From: Sphingobacteriales bacterium
GTDB taxonomy: Bacteria; Bacteroidota; Bacteroidia; Chitinophagales; Chitinophagaceae
Direction of reading: 5' to 3'
Assembly: GCA_004294195.1 (NCBI GenBank)
Contig: REAQ01000011.1
Span: forward strand, 1-9,212
Length of the DNA stretch: 9,212 nucleotides
Part shown: positions 1-5,810 of the stretch, piece by piece
How positions within the stretch are numbered: the first letter of the stretch is position 1
How the letters are laid out: the number at the start of each line of letters is the position of its first letter
The notes under the pieces: generated by a model
What the model saw: only the letters and a program-made list of their open reading frames with translations
The model's database searches: none
What the model was told of the DNA's origin: nothing
Position numbers and translations under genes: made by a program

Positions 1-1736
1 TGTGACGAAGGCAATTTGGCTTTATCGTCAACATATAAAGACACCAGTACATATTCTTCCATTAGGGCCTTCACTTTTGGATCAGGCCAAACGTTCTCTT
101 CCATCTTCCTGCAGTTCACACAAGCCCAGCCCGTAAAATCAATCAGGATAGGTTTCCCTTCAGCCCTTGCTACCCTCAATGCTTCCTCATAGTCTTTCAA
201 GGGTTCTTCGCAGTTCACCGGATGGCTATACAAACTATAACAGTGCGGTGGCGGGAATCCACTCACCAGGCTCAGGTTTGCATATCGCGAATTAGTCACA
301 CCGGGCATCAGGTAAACTGTAAATGCCAGCACGAAAATGCCAAATGCCTTCCGCCAAATGCCAATCTTCTGCCCTTTGCTATCATGTGGGAAACGCAGCC
401 AGCCCATGAGATATGCAAACAGTCCAAGACCAATCAGGATCCACAATGCAAAGAACAATTCCCTGGGCATCACACCCCAATGTGCCACGAGGTCAGCATT
501 GGACAAGAATTTAAGTGCAAGTGCAAGTTCAATGAATCCGAGGACCACTTTCACTGTATTCAACCAACCACCACTTTTCGGCAATTGCTGCAACCATTGC
601 GGGAACAAGGCAAAAAGTGCAAACGGCAAACCCAGAGACAAACCAAATCCCGCAAGCCCTGCGGTCAATGGCCATGCACCTTCCGATGCCGTACCTACCA
701 ATAATGTTCCGAGGATAGGACCTGTACAGGAAAAAGAAACGATGGCCAGCGTAAGGGCCATGAAAAATATACCAAGCAGGTTAGAACCCTGTCTCGCATT
801 TGCTTTATTGGCAAATCCACTGGGAAGGGTGATCTCGTAATAACCAAAGAACGAAATGGCGAATACGATGAAGATGATGAAGAACACCAGGTTCAACCAG
901 ATATTGGTAGAGATATCGTTATAGATCGTAGGCGATACTTTTCCAATGAGGTGAAAAGGAATGCTGAAGGATACATAGATCAGGAAGATGAAAAACCCAT
1001 ACAAGATGGCATTGGCGGTACTCTTTTGTTCTCCAGCTTTTTTCGTGAAAAAAGAAACCGTTAATGGCACCATTGGAAAAACACAGGGCGTAAGCAGTGC
1101 AACAAGACCACCAAGGAAACCAAGGAAAAAGATACTCCAGAGACTCTTCGAGTTGTCTTTGCCCGTGCCACCACCTGCTTGCGCTCCGCAATCCTGAACT
1201 GGTTTGTTGATATCAAGTCCCGGAACAACGATCCTGTTATTTACTTGCACACCTCCTTCAAGCGCTACCTCAAAGGCATATGATTCCAGAGGATAAAACT
1301 CATCACCCTTACCATAAGTGTATTGTAGTGTGCCGAGTAATTTGGCAGGTACCTCACCCGGAATTTTTATCAGCACAGTCCACACCGATTCATTGCTGTG
1401 GATCTGTAAAGACTTGTTGTCAAATAAAGCGCTTTGGATCACCGTTGTGGGCCCGATTGCGCGCAAAGCATCTGTGATGACAATGGAAGAGTCCTGAAAA
1501 ATAAGTGCCGATGTGTTTACACCGCCAAGGTCCTGTGCAGGCGCATACAACTGCCATGCATTTTTTATTGGTGTAGAAAAGCTGAGGAGATATTCACCCG
1601 GCGCCTTGCGTTCACTAACCACCTTCCATTGAAAGGCAGTACTATCTTGGGCATTTACAGAAATACCTAGAAGGATGGAGATCAGAACAAAGAAAATCGT
1701 GGACGTATTCGAGAATCGTTGAAAACGATGACCCAT
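1..1736 (-). CDS. dsbD: DsbD-family thiol:disulfide interchange protein, C-terminus cut off by the window edge
   Basis: This protein carries electrons from cytoplasmic thioredoxin across the inner membrane to periplasmic thiol partners. The frame starts at ATG 1736-1734 and stays open to the left edge, giving 578 visible codons; the last part of the C-terminal domain is missing. In order I see a signal peptide (about 1-29, ending VNA-QD), an N-terminal alpha-type domain (about 30-170), eight hydrophobic segments (about 190-480), and a thioredoxin-like domain with GWACVNCRKM. The redox cysteines of the membrane domain are C218 (in TPCVFP) and C337 (in SFSCTGP), matching E. coli C163/C285. C539 and C542 form the thioredoxin CxxC. 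The alpha domain lacks its usual cysteine pair: the region around 139-149 reads YTYGKGDEFYP, and the only nearby cysteine is C183 in the linker. It lies 59 bp downstream of a separate alpha-domain gene and is probably co-transcribed with it. Confidence 0.93.
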   Translation of the reverse strand, partial: MGHRFQRFSNTSTIFFVLISILLGISVNAQDSTAFQWKVVSERKAPGEYLLSFSTPIKNAWQLYAPAQDLGGVNTSALIFQDSSIVITDALRAIGPTTVIQSALFDNKSLQIHSNESVWTVLIKIPGEVPAKLLGTLQYTYGKGDEFYPLESYAFEVALEGGVQVNNRIVVPGLDINKPVQDCGAQAGGGTGKDNSKSLWSIFFLGFLGGLVALLTPCVFPMVPLTVSFFTKKAGEQKSTANAILYGFFIFLIYVSFSIPFHLIGKVSPTIYNDISTNIWLNLVFFIIFIVFAISFFGYYEITLPSGFANKANARQGSNLLGIFFMALTLAIVSFSCTGPILGTLLVGTASEGAWPLTAGLAGFGLSLGLPFALFALFPQWLQQLPKSGGWLNTVKVVLGFIELALALKFLSNADLVAHWGVMPRELFFALWILIGLGLFAYLMGWLRFPHDSKGQKIGIWRKAFGIFVLAFTVYLMPGVTNSRYANLSLVSGFPPPHCYSLYSHPVNCEEPLKDYEEALRVARAEGKPILIDFTGWACVNCRKMEENVWPDPKVKALMEEYVLVSLYVDDKAKLPSS

Positions 1737-1758
1737 GATCAAACAGTTAGTATTATTC

Positions 1759-1793
1759 TTCCACCTTCAAACTTCCACCTTCCACCTTTCCTC
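1759..1793. repeat. Degenerate 7-bp tandem repeat (TTCCACC) between alpha-domain gene and dsbD
   Basis: Seven-base units start at 1759 (TTCCACC), 1766 (TTCAAAC), 1773 (TTCCACC), 1780 (TTCCACC) and 1787 (TTTCCTC). The nonamer TTCCACCTT occurs three times, at 1759, 1773 and 1780. The array fills most of the 59-bp gap between the two minus-strand genes, so on the mRNA it reads as GGTGGAA units upstream of the dsbD start. No hairpin is evident. Confidence 0.75.
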
Positions 1794-1795
1794 AA

Positions 1796-2257
1796 CTATC
1801 CTCCTATTGCAACTTTAAAATCAATCTCAGAAGGAGGAAGACAAAGAGACTCGTTACAAACCATAAACTCGATCTTACCGGAAAGGTTGGTTTTTACTTT
1901 TCCTTTCAGCTTCACCGTTTGCACAAATTCAACCTTCTTCTCATAGTAATTGACATTCCCGTCCCAGGCTGATTCAAATTTCTTGACCATCTTACCTACT
2001 TCTTTGGCTTTACCATCGATGGTAACCAGAGGGTTGGCGGCATACTTCAAGGTTGTGGGTACCGGACCTTCAATGCCGGCATTCTGCGCGTACATATGAT
2101 AGTCCCCGTTGATAACGGCAGTGATCCGAACCTCATAGGTATTCTCGGCGATCTTTTTAGATGTATAGGTCCAGTTAACCTGCTTCGCAGAACCGGATTG
2201 TGCAAAAGAAACGCCGGTACCTGCAAGGGCCAACACAAAAAGGAATAGATATTTCAT
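1796..2257 (-). CDS. Secreted stand-alone DsbD alpha-domain protein with redox cysteine pair
   Basis: This 153-residue protein has a signal peptide (MKYLFLFVLALAGTGVSFA, cleavage near A19) followed by one domain resembling the periplasmic N-terminal (alpha) domain of DsbD. The family hallmark near the C-terminus is clear: C134 and C139 in FMVCNESLCLPP, then a FKVAI strand. In E. coli DsbD the equivalent pair (C103/C109) takes electrons from the C-terminal thioredoxin domain and passes them to client proteins. The next gene downstream is a DsbD whose own alpha domain has lost these cysteines, so this protein may act as the detached shuttle. The start ATG at 2257 has no Shine-Dalgarno sequence, which is normal for Bacteroidota. 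A plausible promoter lies just upstream, so this gene could begin its own two-gene unit. The domain call is strong; the shuttle role is inferred. Confidence 0.88.
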   Translation of the reverse strand: MKYLFLFVLALAGTGVSFAQSGSAKQVNWTYTSKKIAENTYEVRITAVINGDYHMYAQNAGIEGPVPTTLKYAANPLVTIDGKAKEVGKMVKKFESAWDGNVNYYEKKVEFVQTVKLKGKVKTNLSGKIEFMVCNESLCLPPSEIDFKVAIGG

Positions 2258-2281
2258 ATAGAAGCGAATGTTTTATTATGA

Positions 2282-2308
2282 CGTACAAAGTTGGGAAATC
2301 ATTGTACG
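2282..2308. promoter_or_regulatory. Inverted repeat CGTACAA-N13-TTGTACG overlapping the promoter
   Basis: The arms CGTACAA (2282-2288) and TTGTACG (2302-2308) are perfectly complementary over 7 bp, with centres 20 bp apart, about two helical turns. The left arm overlaps the candidate -7 box of the alpha-domain gene. This spacing suits a dimeric repressor or regulator site, but no regulator gene is visible in the window and a chance match is possible. Confidence 0.35.
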
Positions 2309-2319
2309 ATTAAAGCCAA
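2286..2319 (-). promoter_or_regulatory. Candidate Bacteroidota promoter for the alpha-domain/dsbD unit
   Basis: On the minus strand a -7-like box CAACTTTG (2293-2286) matches seven of eight positions of TAnnTTTG. It is preceded by TTG at 2319-2317 with a 23-base spacer, the long end of the accepted range. The leader to the ATG at 2257 would be about 25 bases. The match is imperfect, so this is tentative. Confidence 0.35.
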
Positions 2320-2326
2320 TGAAATA

Positions 2327-3010
2327 CTAAAATGCAGGCTCGGGCTCAGGAACGATCTGGAAAAGCTGGGCAAACACCTTTAGTCCATCTGTATTACCGA
2401 GTATTGCCGATGTAGCCCGTTCAGGGTGAGGCATCATCCCAAAGACATTTCCGGCCGCATTGCGGATACCCGCGATGTTGTTGGTGGATCCGTTGGGGTT
2501 GGCTTCAGCCGTCTCCTTACCCGTTGCATCGCAATACCGGTATATCACCTGTCCATTGGCTTCCAGTGCATCCAGGGTAGATTGGTCAGCATAGTACCTT
2601 CCTTCACCATGGGCAACCGGGATTTTCAACGGCATGCCATCGGTCCCCTTCATAAATATGTTTTTGCACACAAACTGCTGGTGTGCATTGCGCAACAATG
2701 CACCGGGTAACAGTCCGGACTCGCAAAGGATTTGAAATCCGTTGCAGATGCCGAGCACCTTTCCGCCTTTGTTGGCGAAATCGATCACGCTCTGCATCAT
2801 TGGGCTAAACTTGGCGATGGCGCCGCAGCGGAGATAGTCCCCGAAGGAAAATCCACCAGGAAGTACAATGCAATCTTCTGTACTGAACATCGACAAATCC
2901 CTGTCTTTATGCCAGAGCTGGATCACTTCCAGGTTCAGGTCATTCCGAATGCTGTCCATAATGTCCCTGTCGCAATTGGAACCGGGGAAAACAACTACGC
3001 CGAATTTCAT
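2327..3010 (-). CDS. purQ: Phosphoribosylformylglycinamidine synthase subunit PurQ (glutaminase)
   Basis: PurQ hydrolyses glutamine and passes ammonia to PurL, which converts FGAR to FGAM in step four of purine synthesis. The 227-residue length equals that of the stand-alone Bacillus-type PurQ. The class I amidotransferase signature is complete: MKFGVVVFPGSNCDRD at the N-terminus, PGGFSFGDYLRCGAIA (51-66), nucleophile C89 in GICNGFQIL, and H195/E197 in MMPHPERA. I chose ATG 3010 because it gives the canonical family N-terminus; the frame also has an upstream ATG at 3040, but that adds ten residues encoded partly by a repeat array. A separate PurQ implies a small PurL and a PurS elsewhere in the genome; none is in this window. 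A perfect TATATTTG box lies only four bases before the ATG. Neighbours are a membrane protein upstream and the Dsb genes downstream, with no obvious pathway link. Confidence 0.96.
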   Translation of the reverse strand: MKFGVVVFPGSNCDRDIMDSIRNDLNLEVIQLWHKDRDLSMFSTEDCIVLPGGFSFGDYLRCGAIAKFSPMMQSVIDFANKGGKVLGICNGFQILCESGLLPGALLRNAHQQFVCKNIFMKGTDGMPLKIPVAHGEGRYYADQSTLDALEANGQVIYRYCDATGKETAEANPNGSTNNIAGIRNAAGNVFGMMPHPERATSAILGNTDGLKVFAQLFQIVPEPEPAF

Positions 3011-3014
3011 GCTG

Positions 3015-3022
3015 CAAATATA
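3015..3022 (-). promoter_or_regulatory. Candidate -7 promoter box directly before purQ
   Basis: Minus-strand TATATTTG (3022-3015) matches TAnnTTTG perfectly and is followed by CAGC and the purQ ATG. If the box is used, transcription would begin at or next to the start codon, giving a leaderless or nearly leaderless mRNA. The only TTG upstream has a 15-base spacer, shorter than usual, so the -33 element is weak. Confidence 0.4.
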
Positions 3023-3028
3023 TGAAAA

Positions 3029-3084
3029 GGCATTGGGCAATTGGCATTGGGCATTGGGAGGGTTTGGGAATTGGTTATTGGGTC
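3029..3084. repeat. Degenerate 7-bp tandem repeat (GGCATTG) between the membrane-protein gene and purQ
   Basis: Units start every seven bases: 3029 GGCATTG, 3036 GGCAATT, 3043 GGCATTG, 3050 GGCATTG, then decayed units at 3057, 3064 (TTGGGAA), 3071 (TTGGTTA) and 3078 (TTGGGTC). The order of units (unit, variant, unit, unit, decayed) is the same as in the array at 1759-1793. The array overlaps the last codons and the TAA stop (3077-3075) of the upstream gene and ends just before the purQ promoter box. Confidence 0.8.
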
Positions 3085-4064
3085 AATACGTAGTAGTTCA
3101 GCGCGAGGATAAACGCCGCGGTACCCCAATGCAGGATGGCCGGTAGCCATTTTTTCTGGGGAGCGAAGTACACATTGGCGTGGAAAGCCGCGAATGGAAC
3201 GGCGCAGAGGATCCAATATTCGAAATCCTTGCTGCCATTGATAAAGGGCACCAATAATGCGATGAGGAGGTAAACCAGGATCAAACTCCAATTTTTCCTC
3301 ACCTGGATCAACATCCTCAGGATTTGGTTTTGGATATATATCCCGGAAAACAGGAAGGGAACCATCAGCAAAAGAAGCGCGATCCAGGCCCAGATGCTTT
3401 GCTGAAACTGGGGGTAGCTGATGGCAATATTGGGGATGTATTTATGGATATCAAGCGAACCGCTTAGATAAAGCCATGCAAAAAGAAAATAATACGGAAC
3501 GGTGGCCCCGAGGATGCAGAGCAACAACTCCGGCAAACTAAAAGGCCTCATGATCAGGATAGCAGCAATAGCCATCAACACAAAGGCCAAAGAAGGAAAA
3601 TAAAAAAATGAACCCAGGCCAATGATGATTCCCGCATTGAACACCAGTTGTTTCGCTTTGGGGCTCTTATACAGCGCCGTAAGATGGTTCCAGGCTACAA
3701 TGATAAAAGTATTCACGATAAGGGTGGAAGAAAGGGTCCACCACTCCGGGAACAGCGCTGTTACCATCACATAAGCCAAGGCGGGTAGAAAATTGGGTTT
3801 GGTGAGCAACCGGTGTCTGAAAAAAACCGAATTGATCATCAATGCCTGTGCATACACCAGGAGGTATGCGAAGATGGCGTAGATAAAGCCGGAACTGCCG
3901 CCGATAGCCTTCAAGCCCCGGATCACACTGTGGTATAAAACGCCGTCTGACGGATTGGCTACCGGGACCACCGGATCAAGCAATGCAGCAAACCGCAGTA
4001 CCATTCCGTAAAAGAACAATACTACAATGCTGAGGGGATTGGTGGTTCTGAATATGCCAGGCAC
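3075..4064 (-). CDS. Polytopic membrane protein, DUF6427-like
   Basis: This 329-residue protein is strongly hydrophobic, with roughly nine or ten membrane segments along its whole length and short charged loops. The order of features resembles what I remember of the DUF6427 family of Bacteroidota: an N-terminal FRTTNPLSIVVLFFYG segment, an ALFPEWWTLSSTLIVNTFII segment, and a KAKQLVFNAGIIIGLGSFFY segment followed by FSLPELLLCILGATVPYYF. The function of that family is unknown to me. The start is GTG 4064, seven bases after the stop of the upstream gene, and no in-frame ATG fits better, so the two genes are almost certainly translated from one mRNA. The last codons and the stop run into the heptamer repeat array. 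No catalytic motif is visible; O-antigen polymerase-like or glycosyltransferase-like folds cannot be excluded. Confidence 0.85.
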   Translation of the reverse strand: MPGIFRTTNPLSIVVLFFYGMVLRFAALLDPVVPVANPSDGVLYHSVIRGLKAIGGSSGFIYAIFAYLLVYAQALMINSVFFRHRLLTKPNFLPALAYVMVTALFPEWWTLSSTLIVNTFIIVAWNHLTALYKSPKAKQLVFNAGIIIGLGSFFYFPSLAFVLMAIAAILIMRPFSLPELLLCILGATVPYYFLFAWLYLSGSLDIHKYIPNIAISYPQFQQSIWAWIALLLLMVPFLFSGIYIQNQILRMLIQVRKNWSLILVYLLIALLVPFINGSKDFEYWILCAVPFAAFHANVYFAPQKKWLPAILHWGTAAFILALNYYVLTQ

Positions 4065-4071
4065 AGTATGG

Positions 4072-5634
4072 TTAAAAATCTACTTTAGCGAAACAAATGA
4101 AGTTTTTGTACATGGCCGGTAACACTACCGTATTGGCTCCGATCTGCTTTCCAAACCTTGGCATGAACTCATAATTCCTGTCCATACTTTTCATGGTTGG
4201 ATCCCGCTTCATCACCCCTTCCGCATTTACCGTCACAGAATTCAACAACAACTCCCTGCGTTCCAGGGTGTTAAACAGAAACCTCACTTCCCTGCCGGTA
4301 TAAAAAATATTGTAGCTCAGGAAGATGTCTGAATTGTCGTCAAACTGTGTCTTTCTAACGAAATTAGACCACTCCAATTGTGCATCCTTGTTGAAACTCA
4401 TAATGATCACGTTCTCGGCATAATGCCTCGTCATAGACGTTCCCCATCGGTTCCAGGGATCCATCCATCGGTAATAATTCAGGCTGCTATAGGGCGAATA
4501 GTACCCCCAGGTATTGGGACTGAAATAGTTAAAACCATACAGATAATCCCACCGGTTCCAGCCGGTCTGCCGGGATGAGGTATAGTATAACTCAGCCAGT
4601 ACCGCAAACCCGCCGTCCCGTTTGGGAATGACGTGCTTGATGAAATAGTCGTTGAACGCCTGTTTAATGGGCGCATTTTCAGACCTCGCGTCCAGACGCA
4701 TGGTATCATTAAAAACAACTGAGCCTACGGATGAAATCTTCCCCTCTTTTTTATCGAAGACAAGGTTCACGATCCCATCGATATTACCCCTCTTTTGTTG
4801 GTAGAAAAAGGAATTGAAAATGAACTTTTTATTGACGTTGTCTGCCTTGATCTTCACTTCATCCAATGTCTTGTCATTCAAAGGCAGGTTCCGTGTCATA
4901 AAAGTATCCTGCCCCGCACGTTTCACATACACATCTAACCGATTGATGTACTCCCGGCTCCCTGATCGGCCCATTTTACCAAATACAAAATCCCCGTCAT
5001 TGTCGATCACAAACTCGGTGAATACCGATTCCCTGTCGCGGTCAGGTGATGGCATCGACAATTCATTTTTCTCCACCAGGCGCAGGTCTGCGTCTTTGCC
5101 GTTAAACCTCAGCAGTGTGAAGTTTAACCGCTTCTCATCCTTCCGGTTGATCTTGAATACCATGACCTGTTGTTCATCATCACTCCAAACCGTAGAATAG
5201 ATCTTGTTATCCCCGAAGCCGCCTACTTGTGATGTATCGAGGTCAACCGGGCCTTTGATTACCTTTCCATTCCCATCCATATGAACTGCCGTGCAATACA
5301 CCGCATTTCTTTTCTGGTGCTGGTAGATCATCCAGTAAGAATTGGGATAAACGATGAAATCAGAGTTAATGATCTTATCCGGCAGAAAATCAAGCCTCAC
5401 TTTGTTGATGAGCTTCATCTCGTTATCATAGATCGATACGTCATTCCGGTTCCGCATGTTCTTGTAAACACTGATATTGCTACCCACCCGGCCCAGGATC
5501 TCGAAATTGGTCTGGCGATAGTCGTCTTTCTCGATATCAGAATAAAAGATCCGCTGACCCTGGGATTGCAGGGTAAAAGCAAGAAGGGAAACCAGGATGA
5601 CAAGCTGTTTACGTAGGATCATGTGCGTTTCCAT
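4072..5634 (-). CDS. Secreted protein of unknown function with an aromatic-rich segment
   Basis: I do not recognise this 520-residue protein. It begins METHMILRKQLVILVSLLAF, and a hydrophobic stretch ending QSQGQ looks like a signal peptide, so it is probably exported. Starting at the second ATG (5622) would give a cleaner signal peptide and has GGAAA upstream; starting at 5634 keeps the longer form. The body alternates short beta-like strands with polar turns (for example GGFAVLAELYY, NVIIMSFNKD, REVRFLFNTLE), which suggests a beta-rich or propeller-like fold, but no repeat is clear enough to name. Residues about 350-405 are unusual: WNRW occurs twice among NYF, GYY and NYY clusters. It is followed after seven bases by the DUF6427-like gene, so the pair is an operon. 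A periplasmic or outer-membrane location is inferred from the signal peptide only. Confidence 0.85.
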   Translation of the reverse strand: METHMILRKQLVILVSLLAFTLQSQGQRIFYSDIEKDDYRQTNFEILGRVGSNISVYKNMRNRNDVSIYDNEMKLINKVRLDFLPDKIINSDFIVYPNSYWMIYQHQKRNAVYCTAVHMDGNGKVIKGPVDLDTSQVGGFGDNKIYSTVWSDDEQQVMVFKINRKDEKRLNFTLLRFNGKDADLRLVEKNELSMPSPDRDRESVFTEFVIDNDGDFVFGKMGRSGSREYINRLDVYVKRAGQDTFMTRNLPLNDKTLDEVKIKADNVNKKFIFNSFFYQQKRGNIDGIVNLVFDKKEGKISSVGSVVFNDTMRLDARSENAPIKQAFNDYFIKHVIPKRDGGFAVLAELYYTSSRQTGWNRWDYLYGFNYFSPNTWGYYSPYSSLNYYRWMDPWNRWGTSMTRHYAENVIIMSFNKDAQLEWSNFVRKTQFDDNSDIFLSYNIFYTGREVRFLFNTLERRELLLNSVTVNAEGVMKRDPTMKSMDRNYEFMPRFGKQIGANTVVLPAMYKNFICFAKVDF

Positions 5635-5641
5635 TAGGCGT

Positions 5642-5649
5642 TAAAAGTA
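5642..5649 (-). promoter_or_regulatory. Weak -7 box candidate for the unknown secreted-protein operon
   Basis: Minus-strand TACTTTTA (5649-5642) matches seven of eight positions of TAnnTTTG and lies seven bases before the ATG at 5634. I found no TTG or TTTG at a normal distance upstream. If it is used, the mRNA leader would be only a few bases for the 5634 start, or about 16 for the 5622 start. Confidence 0.25.
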
Positions 5650-5733
5650 CTATATGTGTGCCAATTTCAGGCTTTTTAGCCACCCGGAACAACATCGTTA
5701 ACGCAATTTTCGGGAAAACAGGTGTTTTTAAAT

Positions 5734-5767
5734 TTTGGAACATTATTTCCCATTAGTTATACATTTG
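5734..5767 (+). promoter_or_regulatory. Bacteroidota-type promoter for kup
   Basis: A TTTG at 5734-5737 is followed after 22 bases by TACATTTG at 5760-5767, a perfect match to the TAnnTTTG -7 consensus with spacing inside the known range. Transcription would start near 5771-5775, leaving a leader of about 36-40 bases before the GTG start. This is the best promoter in the window. Confidence 0.6.
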
Positions 5768-5778
5768 GGTTCTAATTT

Positions 5779-5793
5779 TACAGTTCAACTGTA
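5779..5793. promoter_or_regulatory. 15-bp perfect palindrome in the kup leader, possible operator
   Basis: TACAGTT (5779-5785), a central C, and AACTGTA (5787-5793) form a perfect dyad just downstream of the predicted kup transcription start. This is a classical place for a repressor to block transcription. As RNA, a one-base loop is too tight for a full hairpin, so a DNA-binding site is more likely than an RNA structure. The function is unproven. Confidence 0.4.
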
Positions 5794-5810
5794 TCTAACA
5801 TCATCAATCG

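Noticed and set aside
222..840. Two overlapping plus-strand open frames of about 160 codons.
   Set aside because: They are antisense to dsbD, whose minus-strand frame has a signal peptide, eight membrane segments and conserved cysteines; the plus-strand products have no recognisable pattern.
1740..1747. -7 box before dsbD (ACTGTTTG three bases before the ATG).
   Set aside because: Only six of eight positions match TAnnTTTG and the two invariant TA positions are wrong; dsbD is more likely read from the upstream gene.
3008..3040. Upstream ATG at 3040 as the purQ start.
   Set aside because: It adds MPNAFSYICS, encoded partly by the heptamer repeat; the family N-terminus begins at MKFGVVVFPG (3010).
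5670..5681. GGCTTTTTAGCC short hairpin in the divergent region.
   Set aside because: The stem is only 4 bp with a T loop, and no gene ends there; it is too weak for a terminator and is likely chance.
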